Shown here piece after piece: positions 36,001 to 40,696 of a stretch of 45,512 nucleotides of DNA. Both the position numbers and the translations under genes were made by a program. The notes below the pieces were generated by a model that saw only the letters and a list, made by a program, of their open reading frames with translations, was not told where the DNA came from and searched no databases. Source of the DNA: Erysipelotrichaceae bacterium (GTDB taxonomy: Bacteria > Bacillota_I > Bacilli_A > Erysipelotrichales > Erysipelotrichaceae); contig JAFULQ010000009.1 of assembly GCA_017473265.1 (NCBI GenBank), positions 1 through 45,512 on the forward strand, written 5' to 3'. Positions within the stretch are counted from its first letter, which is position 1; each line of letters begins with the position of its first letter.

Positions 36001-37338
36001 GACTTGAATGGTGAATTGGTTGCTAAGGTATCTGAAATTAAAGCATCTGGATCTAAAGTTGATGCAATGATTTTCGAAAATACATATAAAGCAGAACCAA
36101 TTAAGAATGTAATCAATGGTATTAAAGTACTAACTGGTCGTGATTGGTTAGAAACTGATGAATTCACATTTGAATTATATGAAACTGAAAGTGATTTCGA
36201 AATTAGTGGTGAAGCTATTGATACAGCTATTGCTACTAAGGAACATCAAGAATTCACATTTGATGAAATTACATATGATAAACAAGGTGAATACTATTAT
36301 GTAGTTAAAGAAGTAGCTGGTACTATTGGTGGTGTTACATATGATGTAAGACTATACAATGTAAAAGTTACAGTTACTGACATGTTAGATGGAACATTCA
36401 CATTGAAACAAGAAGTTGTTGTTGATGATGAAGTTGCTGATATGATTGAGTTTGTTAACCCATATAGTGCTAAGGGTACTGGATTAACATTATTTGCTCA
36501 AAAAGAAATTGAAGGTAGAGACTTAGTTGAAAAAGAATTCGTATTTGACTTATTTGAAGCAAGTGCTGAATTTGTAATCAATGGTGCTGCTATTCAATCT
36601 AAAGAAAATGCTATTGATGGTAAGGTAGTATTTGATGAATTAGCATTCGAAGAAGTTGGTACATACTACTACGTAATTGCTGAAAAAGCCGGCAATGCTG
36701 GTGGTGTTACTTATGATGATACTAAGTACTTTGTAACAATTTCTGTTACTGATGATTTAGCTGGTAACTTGGTTGCTGAAATCGCAAGTATTACAACTAA
36801 CAAGTCTAAAGAAGCTGTTGAAGATGTAATGTTCAATAATACATATGCTCCTGCTAAAACGGTAGATGGTATTGTATTAACTGCTAAGAAAGTCTTCAAT
36901 GGTAGAGAATTAGTTGAAGGTCAATTTACATTCAACTTATTCGAAACAGATAAGTCATTTAATGTAGATGCTGTTGCATTACAAACTGCTGTAAATGACG
37001 CATTAGGAAATGTTACATTTGCCGAAATGAACTACGACAAAGTTGGAAGTTACTACTATGTAATTACTGAAGAAATTGGTAATGAAGAAAACATTATCTA
37101 TGATACAGCTAGATACATGGTTGAAGTTCAAGTAACTGATGACAAACTTGGTCAATTACATGCTGAAGTAGTAAGCATCACTAAAGAAGGTGAAAATGCT
37201 GAAGAAGTTGTATTTGAAAATACATATTTCGTAAATACAGCGGATACTACAACTGCTAATGGTTGGTTAGCAAGTATGTTTGTAAGTGTGATCGCATTGA
37301 TCGTGGCTGTTGGTAAGAAAAGAAAATTATCAAAATAG
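24064..37338 (+). CDS. Giant surface adhesin: vWA domain plus about 25 isopeptide (Spy0128/FctA-type) domains
   Basis: 4,424 residues. A signal peptide (about residues 1-36, basic start then LLKATLAFLLAFSVVETSAF) leads to a von Willebrand A domain at about 125-515 with the MIDAS start DLSNSM (near 133) and VMVLMSDGAPTY (near 373). Two CnaB-like domains span about 955-1185 (each ends near a TITE motif). About 25 domains of about 128 residues follow, matching the streptococcal pilin isopeptide linker family: K-x-L-T-G-R, E-F-x-F-x-L-Y, G-T-Y-Y-Y-V-V-K-E, GGVTYD, V-x-V-T-D, F-x-N-T-Y. The Lys, Glu and Asn that form the internal isopeptide bond are kept in all repeats I read. The end is a membrane helix (WLASMFVSVIALIVAVG) and basic tail KKRKLSK with no LPXTG before it. 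It is inferred to be a rigid, protease-resistant fibre with a ligand-binding tip at the N-terminus, expressed under c-di-GMP control. Confidence 0.93.
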   Translation: MKKGLMKKLLKATLAFLLAFSVVETSAFTRVSALEKEHYTKVSDPNTMDTWKQYFESVVNVNNQLVTSTGQAGYIWSDKTVLSSKDDLTSSDSVLNKLTWDEENFLVSLSALSANSEVVGYSTIPTDTMIVLDLSNSMTEDAMYAMVEAVNKAIDSLLTLNKYNRVGVAVYDTDASVLLPLDSYTTTKVNNNGTPGDTSDDYLVYLELDDFEKDGTKNTGDLRVAHGNSSHQVTVTVDYSGVDWNELNDAIRNANSYNRDDRLEERLSPYIPSAVSIDWSDVYNNKPEYNINNMTAEKWKTYIETNYSSFTVDTYSVVKNSKDEYVISSVEVGGGTYMQYGMWNAWNEFKAVTDTTITDGILAGTVRMPVMVLMSDGAPTYNTTYYNAVTSTYNSGNGSNVNNRNGFLTQLTGAWIKKNMANHYGRDGLFYTLGLDVADNDVATSVLNPSASNDTIDGYWETFLKAKDGDNVIIREGQNNSVTVIKDATITSQDFVNQYYPAKNATGLISAFASIVNQIILQSKYYPTKLEQAEVNMSGYMNFVDELGEYMEVKSIKGIASGEGDARKLYTGDEFAQAFIADDIFGDISSGNLNNLNEDGQLMIKVIMKRLGVNEEHAKVALSNAITTGQISYTSATEYSNYIGWYADADGDFIGVWDGNENATRPEKAVSYVKDYGFFGDVGSAETFDLSNMSYIVARVATNIETKQQTVNWAVPASLVPVITYSVAFEGMSYDEAQNPTMEINHKLPICFTYEVGLRSDINEYNISALVDDAFLNEDGTYSFYTNMFNRNADSSSNPNTHNTTTVDFKPSEENARYYYIADTLVLDDNHEMVSKDDFSSSGTYYRKVVAFNKNANDGTVQMVNYYSPLSKEVLPKVKFNDDGYAYVPKGTAFSNITDNETEKSSNNTGTLDYFNRPVMTIINNEQQAVNYLGNNGKIVVTPQQGLLLYKEIEGLTAGSETFQFTIEIQKADKTPFSGTLRLKDTNKGDVQEVNITNGKLELSLKNGNGVYIVDLPTDATYSITEANHPDYMLKTVSVNDVVTGNIAQGTIKNKKIDNVVFTNAVKVPTLLVSKEVEYPFELVNSQVDNHEFTVLVDLGANYSNKEVTVWGSDETYTANANGVVTLTLKDGESVMLNVAKNDTYTITETNLPAGYTMNADKSVNLQGTIITNDNIAKVVNTYAPTSVKPTNVTIDGTKGLTGREWLDTDSFTFILQYLNGNNWETMATVDADKDVATLADKTVTFTNTIRNVEYTQVGEYRYRVIEVNGGSLIQGITYDSTVHTFTIKVTDNDLDGQLEVSSVTSETTTVTTNENTFAVSMSFANTYAASGSATATIEIQKEITNYADTDLSLEGYQFVLKDLLGNVVAESTVTTNEGTAKIVLELDISMLGSHQYKLSEIVPTTTVDGMVYDSTVYDINVNVVDKLDGTIGAILSVDGVTTNGNEANVSFNNVYDEETQVFTGNKVLSGRDWKDGDTFSFELYETASDFDETAVGASKLGTEVVTFADASKAFTFDEITYKNVGTHYYVIKEVAGTIGGITYDTQEYRATVTLTRDDNNQLVKTVTFVDGEVEFTNTYEAADTTAEAIVGTKTMSGRNMSAGEFTFNLYQTGSNYSIEGLTPVQTKQNVAGQNGEETNFAFDTVKYDEAGTYYYVVTETKGTAGGVTYDARTYRVNVVVVDNLDGTMTATVNYVDGAVEFTNTYKASETSIELGGTKTMDGRDMTAGEFTFNLFAVDAEGNVATTPLDTVTNVAALNGVETSFKFEEQTYTQAGTYVYAITETKGTAGGVTYDETTYLVTVTVTDNNKGSLVAEVTSITDAQKVTKNSVAFLNTYKTSDTELVIKGTKRLNGRDMNANEFTFNLYTTNESYGIDGLKPIQTVTNVAGANGEETTFAFASVPFKEVGEYYYVVTEEKGTLGGITYDQTKYDIKVVVKDNLNGTLTASVVSVNGKEAGKVAFVNTYKANVNASVVLDAQKDLQGRDWKDSDQFTFELYTADENYNVVENAEAFKTLTVTDETVKAFEEITYDTVGTYYYVMKETYGGQRINGISYSTEVYKIEVTVTDNYNGTLSAATVIKNSNDEVVSQEVFVNTYTTDSVTTERIKGTKTLVGRDMSANEFTFNLYETDETFAIPSNAVAYDTVKNEASANGVADAFTFKSMTFDKVGTYYYAVVEEQTEIAGVTMDTTKFIVTIKVADDTNGKLYVKELLVNGSAENKIAFVNKYSIDPTPFEFGGYKTLRGRKLAAEEFTFNLYESDVTFTNRNFVTSVNNTEDGSFMFTGLEKAVGTYYYVVEEAAGTVGGVTYDATHYHVTVEVVDNGVGGTTANVKEILKVTKNEEGTVIAGSNVISFVNKYVPVDNDGIVIGGNKTLTGRHTIDGEFTFELYEADENYTIAEGATPIRTVNEANTFAFEEVYFNKVGNYYFVVKELDKNAGGMAYDTASFNVHVAVTDDGKGELHAAIVSINGNENGTITFNNTYTIEDKEELVISGVKEFTGREWTDEDVFTFELYETNDEYEVSGATLLETKTATKGNVNFSFSKLVYKSEETHYYVVREVAGATDNGITYDTKQYQIKVVVTDNHDGTLTMNHKTVVAGTEVTNIKFVNTYEVFDNSAAYVDIVATKALTGRPLKNAEFTFELYEAVYDETTGKYTKGTLVETVKNANTEVKFTRIKYTEEGTHHYIVKEQAGDSTIGITYDSNEYPVTVVVYDDGNGRLAVNKTVNGEVGSITINNTYTVTPDEFKLSGTKTLTGRDMEANEFVFDLYQATDATFANRTLVQSVKNNAAGEFEFVGLSEQPGTYYYVIEEQQGSKGGVTYDASHYHVVVTIVDNGNGTTEVSSTTYTKVVEEDGKTSTQEVNSVVFNNTYVPTDSTGLVLGGNKALAGRHTIDGEFTFELYKTGADFELVEGVAPIQTVNEDDKFEFKPLTYPTTGTHYYVIKELDKNAGGMTYDTATYRITVEVTDDLNGELVAEVVSMTDADGKAVEKVTFNNSYEIEKPITVIVNGNKVLTGREWLDSDEFTFELYEANSNYEVSEGATPLDTQTATKGNTAFVFDEFTYDAEETHYYVVKEVVGTLGGVTYDTTVFNVKVVVTDNHDGTLSVEKTYYVGNSKVNNIEFVNTYEVLDSSKAYATIRGTKSLTGRVLANGEFEFELYGAIYDEETEEYVSTELLETVKNTATAFTFSAMEYSEVGTHYYVVKEKAGELGGVTYDETVYVIEVTITDGYDGKLYSSVDIINSEATVVAFNNTYTIYPDTFSFEAVKTLTGREMTEGEFSFELYETNSSYKDAKLIQTIKNDKDGKVEFAGLSKYPGTYYYVIKEVAGSKGGVSYDSSYYQVKIVIVDEGNGTTKIENTTITKVSITEDGAVGEPADKVLFANTYTPTDSDGIVIEGAKNLTGRHMINGEFTFELYDADGNLKQTVVNKDGKFAFKELFFDEVGTYTYVVKEKDLGAGGMSYDSKEIEVVIKVTDDLNGELDATIVSINGSADTAIEFNNTYEITKPNSTIIEGYKTFTGREWTEDDVFTFELYEANADYEVAEGAKPLDTQKATKDNVTFAFDEITYDAEDTHYYVVKEVVGDTTVGITYDTSVYNVKVVVTDNHDGTLSVAQTVTKNNTVVEDIEFVNTYEVYEGAYAQATISGIKTLTTRPIKDAEFTFDLYQTGSDFAIIEGSTPIQTVNDGVTFTFETIKYDKIGTYYYVVKEMNAGETLNGVTYDEREHKVQVDVTDGGKGYLVSKVTVVGKEDNTLVVDNKYTITPTEFSLDVNKVLTGRDMNDGEFTFELYESDATFANTTFVMSTTNDAEGNATFEGLAKQPGTYYYVISEKAGSKGGVTYDAAKYQVTVTVADNELGGTVVTNTSYVKVTADGAEKVENVVFNNKYEPKDTDGIVLGGIKLLTGRQLVNGEFVFELFDKDGELLLQTTVNKDGRFEFTPLTFEETGTYVYTIKERNNGIGGITYDPTVFKVTIEVEDDLNGELVAKVSEIKASGSKVDAMIFENTYKAEPIKNVINGIKVLTGRDWLETDEFTFELYETESDFEISGEAIDTAIATKEHQEFTFDEITYDKQGEYYYVVKEVAGTIGGVTYDVRLYNVKVTVTDMLDGTFTLKQEVVVDDEVADMIEFVNPYSAKGTGLTLFAQKEIEGRDLVEKEFVFDLFEASAEFVINGAAIQSKENAIDGKVVFDELAFEEVGTYYYVIAEKAGNAGGVTYDDTKYFVTISVTDDLAGNLVAEIASITTNKSKEAVEDVMFNNTYAPAKTVDGIVLTAKKVFNGRELVEGQFTFNLFETDKSFNVDAVALQTAVNDALGNVTFAEMNYDKVGSYYYVITEEIGNEENIIYDTARYMVEVQVTDDKLGQLHAEVVSITKEGENAEEVVFENTYFVNTADTTTANGWLASMFVSVIALIVAVGKKRKLSK
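27640..37227 (+). repeat. Array of about 25 Spy0128-type domain repeats within the giant adhesin
   Basis: Twenty-four repeats keep a G-R or related pair after the bonding lysine (examples: GTKTLTGRDM, GNKVLTGREW, GTKTMSGRNM). One, the second, lacks it (IQKEITNYADTDLSLEGYQF) but keeps Lys, Glu and Asn. The mean period is about 128 residues (384 bases). Copies differ at protein and DNA level, so this is an old, diversified array rather than a recent expansion. Confidence 0.9.
30751..36870 (+). repeat. Four-domain super-repeat (A-B-C-D), about 1.5 kb per unit, four units
   Basis: Equivalent points (the first hydrophobic residue of the A domain) fall at 30766, 32302, 33850, 35365 and 36871, giving units of 1536, 1548, 1515 and 1506 bases. 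A domains start after '(I/V)(D/T/Y)P' and carry PGTYYYVI plus a 'Y-x-K-V' late strand. B domains start DGIV(I/L)GG and have GRH/GRQ and G(I/A)GG(M/I). C domains have GREW(T/L)-(E/D)-(D/E). D domains have R(P/V)-(L/I)-K/A. The D domain of the fourth unit is divergent. Confidence 0.8.
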
Positions 37339-37347
37339 TTGATCTAT

Positions 37348-37382
37348 ATAAGGGGAGTTGCTAGAGCAATTCCTCTTTTATT
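37348..37382 (+). terminator. Probable intrinsic terminator after the giant adhesin gene
   Basis: AGGGGAGTTGC and GCAATTCCTCT form a hairpin with G-T wobbles around a short loop, followed by TTTTAT. Confidence 0.65.
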
Positions 37383-37418
37383 GGTAATTTAAATTAGTTC
37401 AAGTTGATTTTAAAATAT

Positions 37419-37524
37419 AGGGAATTGTAAAAAATGATAAAATCCCACCTCCGTAGAACTTCTGAAATTTGATTATTTCAGTTGTCTACTTTAATGGGAT
37501 TTTATCAAAAAAACACGATTCCCT
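37419..37524. repeat. 106-base nested inverted repeat, MITE-like or structured RNA
   Basis: The outer arms AGGGAATTGT (37419-37428) and ACGATTCCCT (37515-37524) pair with one wobble. The inner arms TGATAAAATCCCA (37435-37447) and TGGGATTTTATCA (37495-37507) pair perfectly. The centre has GTAGA/TCTAC and CTGAAAT/ATTTCAG pairs. The whole unit folds on itself between two convergent genes. T-rich sequence at the right edge could let it end transcription from the left. No clear flanking target duplication was found. Confidence 0.7.
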
Positions 37525-37549
37525 TTTTTGATGATTCAGTTGTTTATAT

Positions 37550-38683
37550 CTAATTATTTACTTGTTTACTATTCCACAATGTAAATAAGATATATCCTAT
37601 GATACAAAAAGTAAATGAAAGTAAATATGCATTGGTTAATGAAGTATTTGATACATAACCAAAGGTATAATTGATAAACATAGACGCAATATTCATGATT
37701 AATGAATAACAAGATAAAGTAGTAGCTCGTGAGGTAGTTACACTATCATTTTGAATAGTTTGTAGGATAGGGAAATATAGAGCTTCTATGCTTGTTAGTA
37801 TCATAAATAATATCACTGTTGATATTGGATCTATTGAGAAATATAGACCCAATGATGCGATTGCGGCTAACAAAAATAAAGTTTTCGCAATTGTTTCTTT
37901 AGTAAAATACGTTGTTAATTTTCCTAATAATCCACTAGTTGTTCCTAGTAATTGTAGTACCATAAAAATCATTCCATAGTATGGTAAAGGAATACCAACT
38001 CTTTCATATTGTAACTGATTATAGAAAATCGTTAGGATATGTGTAGTTTCTGTTAATAATACAGATGCTAATAATACAAGTATGATTGTTTTATAATTGA
38101 AGATATTTCTGGTAATTTGTTTAAGAGTTACTATTTCTTCATTTTGGGTTGGATAGTCTGTAATAAAGAATGTTAAGACTAATTGTATAGCAAATGGGAA
38201 TATGGTCGCAAAAGCAGCTAGTTGCATATTCGATTTAAAAATAAAAGTAAACGTGAAAGATGCAACAACCATACCAATGACACCAAACATTGAACTTTTA
38301 CCAAATACAGCTGTAGAATCTTCTTTATTACATGATAAATATAAAAGAGAAGAATCACATCCAGATAAGCCTGATACCGCAAGTGCTAAAAAGATACGTT
38401 CTAAAAGAAAAAGTACAAATCCATTGGCTTTATAAAATACAATTTTAGATAATAAGTAGAATATATTGGCTATAATCATGGTTTTCTTATATCCAATTTT
38501 GTCACATATCATTCCCCATGGTATTTCAAAGAGAATAATGCATAATGAAAAGCATCCCTCTATAATTCCCATTTGGTATAGTGTTAAACCATTGGAGGTT
38601 CTATATAGGGTTGCGATTGAACTATAAAAAACTAGTCCTTGCAAAAATGCGAGAACATAAAAAAGAATAATGTTCTTTTTCAT
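37550..38683 (-). CDS. Major facilitator superfamily transporter
   Basis: 377 residues, almost entirely hydrophobic, with 11-12 predicted membrane helices. The MFS loop 2-3 motif is visible as 'WGMICDKIGYKKTMIIANIFY' near residue 56 (G-x-x-x-D-x-x-G-x-[RK]-x), marking the superfamily. The charge content is low and no substrate-specific motif was recognised; relatives of this length are drug or metabolite exporters, but the substrate is unknown. It faces the giant adhesin gene and lies downstream of the M28 peptidase on the same strand; a terminator separates the two. The ribosome binding site is a weak GTAGGT, with a TATAAT box about 22-27 bases before the start. Confidence 0.85.
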   Translation of the reverse strand: MKKNIILFYVLAFLQGLVFYSSIATLYRTSNGLTLYQMGIIEGCFSLCIILFEIPWGMICDKIGYKKTMIIANIFYLLSKIVFYKANGFVLFLLERIFLALAVSGLSGCDSSLLYLSCNKEDSTAVFGKSSMFGVIGMVVASFTFTFIFKSNMQLAAFATIFPFAIQLVLTFFITDYPTQNEEIVTLKQITRNIFNYKTIILVLLASVLLTETTHILTIFYNQLQYERVGIPLPYYGMIFMVLQLLGTTSGLLGKLTTYFTKETIAKTLFLLAAIASLGLYFSIDPISTVILFMILTSIEALYFPILQTIQNDSVTTSRATTLSCYSLIMNIASMFINYTFGYVSNTSLTNAYLLSFTFCIIGYILFTLWNSKQVNN

Positions 38684-38732
38684 ATGAATACCTACTTTTC
38701 AATGTATTTATTATATGCTTAATGATGACATA

Positions 38733-38756
38733 AGAAAAGAACCTTGCGGTTCTTAA
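38733..38756 (-). terminator. Intrinsic terminator of the M28 peptidase gene
   Basis: AAGAACC-TTGC-GGTTCTT (38737-38754), overlapping the stop codon, is followed on the minus strand by TTCTT. Confidence 0.8.
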
Positions 38757-40045
38757 TCTTTCTTTTCCTCTTTTGGTTTATTATCCATACCAAACATCTT
38801 CTTAAACTTCTCTAAAGCCTCTGTAATTTCTTTAGGGAATGTTTTAGATATAGGGAATACTTTCGCATTAACTACTGGTTCAGCAAACGTAATCATAAAT
38901 TCTACAGTTTTAATGAATGCTGTAGGATCTAAGAATTCCATTGTATCTCTTCTACAATGAATTTCCATACCACCTTTTGGTGCAAGTCTAGCAAATGTAA
39001 CTGCTGGTACACCTGCTTGTACAAATGAACTAGAATCAGATGGATACATTTCCACTTTAGTAGAAATAGGATAACCTTCTAATTTACTAATAAAATCAAT
39101 ATAATTTGCGACATTATGCTCACAAGAACATACTGCTGTATCATATCCTAATAATACACCTGTCATATCTACATTGATATTGAATAAGTGTTTAGATAAT
39201 TCTTCTTTATGTTGTTCAGTAAATGCTCTAGAACCACATAAGCCAATTTCCTCAGAACCACACCATACAAATTGTAAAGTTCTCTTAGCGGGATTCTTTA
39301 AGAAATGGTGCATAATTTCCATGATTGTTACTGAGCCTGTACCATTATCCCAAGCTCCTGGTGAATACATAACTGAATCAAAGTGTGCAGAGAAAGTAAT
39401 GATTTCTTCTGGTTTTTCTGTTCCTTTGATTGTAGCCACAACATTATGACTTGTGCCTTTTTTATCCGCATCTTGTTTTAATACCATTTTTACTTCTTGC
39501 GTGTTTGCTAGTACCATTTTTTGTGCTTCTGTAATATGAATTGCCACACATGGAATATCAAATTCTTCACCAGGTTTTTTCATCATATTACGAGGACGTA
39601 ATTCATCAATAAGTTCTTGTGGATCATATAAAGAACCAATCGCTTGGATCACACCAGCCACTTCCGCCTTCTTTAACGCTTCTTTTACTTCAGGTTTAAG
39701 TGTACCAGTAAGCAACACAATTTTACCCTTACAATCCATTAAATTCGTTGCTAAACCATCTTCCGCATAAACAAACGGTGCAGTAATACCTTCATCAACA
39801 GTTTGACCACTTTTACCAATTCCAATACATGGGATAGTCATAGGTGTAGGAGCTGTAACTTCTAATGATACTTCTAAAATCTCTGGCATATCAATTTCAA
39901 ATTCTTCAATAACAGCCTCAACTCCAACTTTTTCACATTCTTCTTTCAATATGTTGGCACATTCTAATTCTTTATCAGTACCAGCAATGCGTTCGAAACT
40001 AATTCTTTGTAATAATTCAAACGCTCTGTCTTTACAAATATTCAT
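38753..40045 (-). CDS. M28 family metallopeptidase (aminopeptidase-like)
   Basis: 430 residues; the start at 40045 has GAAGG 8 bases upstream, and a longer in-frame start is less well placed. The zinc-peptidase core is clear: SAHFDS near residue 220 (first His), WDNGTGS near 235 (bridging Asp), CGSEEIGLCGS near 262 (catalytic and metal Glu), NVDMTG near 288 (Asp ligand) and a late EIHCRRDTME (His ligand). A protease-associated (PA-like) insertion lies before it, around GKIVLLTGTLKP. There is no signal peptide, so it should act on peptides in the cytoplasm. The C-terminus is lysine-rich (KPKEEKKD). It is divergent from the UTRA/GntR regulator genes, and the shared gap of about 140 bases holds a putative operator, so it may belong to the same regulon. 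Confidence 0.9.
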   Translation of the reverse strand: MNICKDRAFELLQRISFERIAGTDKELECANILKEECEKVGVEAVIEEFEIDMPEILEVSLEVTAPTPMTIPCIGIGKSGQTVDEGITAPFVYAEDGLATNLMDCKGKIVLLTGTLKPEVKEALKKAEVAGVIQAIGSLYDPQELIDELRPRNMMKKPGEEFDIPCVAIHITEAQKMVLANTQEVKMVLKQDADKKGTSHNVVATIKGTEKPEEIITFSAHFDSVMYSPGAWDNGTGSVTIMEIMHHFLKNPAKRTLQFVWCGSEEIGLCGSRAFTEQHKEELSKHLFNINVDMTGVLLGYDTAVCSCEHNVANYIDFISKLEGYPISTKVEMYPSDSSSFVQAGVPAVTFARLAPKGGMEIHCRRDTMEFLDPTAFIKTVEFMITFAEPVVNAKVFPISKTFPKEITEALEKFKKMFGMDNKPKEEKKD

Positions 40046-40128
40046 ATGTATACCTTCTTTCAATTACTTAGATTATAGAATAATTACTTTTTGGTGTGAA
40101 TAAGTTGGAAGTTTCTTAAATAGTGTTA

Positions 40129-40150
40129 ATTGGATTATGTATGTACCAAT
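40129..40150. promoter_or_regulatory. Candidate UTRA/GntR operator before the regulator genes
   Basis: Inverted repeat ATTGG-N12-CCAAT, 22 bases, with ATGTA in the right half. It has the same length and ends as sites before the PTS operon. It lies just upstream of a TATAAT box (40158-40163), where a bound repressor would cover the -35 region. Confidence 0.65.
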
Positions 40151-40183
40151 TTTATGTTATAATGACAACGGTGGTGGTAGAAA

Positions 40184-40696
40184 ATGGAAAAGCCTGAAGT
40201 ATATTTGATGAGAGAATTACATAAATTTGCATCTATGACAGAATTGTTGAAACAAAAAGGAATTCATTTTGAAAATCGAATTATTGAACAAAGAGTTATT
40301 GAAGCTAATTATTTTATTAGCCGACAATTGGGTATTCCATTGGCTACTCCAGTTTTCCATTTAAAAAGATTACGCATTGTGGAAGGAAAGCCTAAGTCTC
40401 TCGAAAATAACTATATTTGTATGGATAATGCGAAAGAGTTGGAAAATATTAATTTTGAAAATAAATCATTCCGCGAAATGATTGAGAAATGTACGAATCG
40501 TAAAGCTGTAAAGAGTTCAGAATCTATTTCTATAGTAGAAGCGAATGAAGAAGAGAGAAAATGGCTACAATTACCTGATAAAGAAGAGATTGTTTTGATT
40601 CGAGGAACAACATATACAGAAGATGGTAAAACTTTGGAATATTTTGAGTTGGCAAATATACCATCGTTCTATAGATTTAGGAGTGTGGGTAAATAA
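40184..40696 (+). CDS. Stand-alone UTRA-domain protein (no DNA-binding domain)
   Basis: 170 residues that match only the effector-binding UTRA domain of GntR/HutC regulators: 'IEQRVIEANYFISRQLGIPLATPVFHLKRLRI', 'SLENNYICMDNAKEL' and a final 'YFELANIPSFYRFR' strand (quoted in parts). The typical N-terminal winged helix is missing. It is not a frameshift product, because a promoter and operator lie immediately upstream with no room for one. The stop overlaps the start of the next gene (TAATG), so the two are translationally coupled. The next gene encodes a complete GntR-UTRA protein. A plausible role is a partner or antagonist that forms mixed dimers with it, or a spare sensor. The ribosome binding site (GGTGGTGG) is not canonical. 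Confidence 0.75.
   Translation: MEKPEVYLMRELHKFASMTELLKQKGIHFENRIIEQRVIEANYFISRQLGIPLATPVFHLKRLRIVEGKPKSLENNYICMDNAKELENINFENKSFREMIEKCTNRKAVKSSESISIVEANEEERKWLQLPDKEEIVLIRGTTYTEDGKTLEYFELANIPSFYRFRSVGK

Noticed and set aside
27495-36899. Many open frames of 60-100 codons on the minus strand inside the giant adhesin gene
   Set aside because: They arise from the repetitive codon pattern of the plus-strand gene, lack ribosome binding sites and recur at equivalent points of the domain repeats.
27640-37227. Periodic repeats as a CRISPR array
   Set aside because: The period is about 384 bases, the copies are diverged, and they translate in one frame as protein domains; there are no short identical repeats with spacers.
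40100-40184. Frameshifted DNA-binding domain before the UTRA-only gene
   Set aside because: The stretch holds an operator, a TATAAT box and a ribosome binding region; no winged-helix residues appear in any frame.
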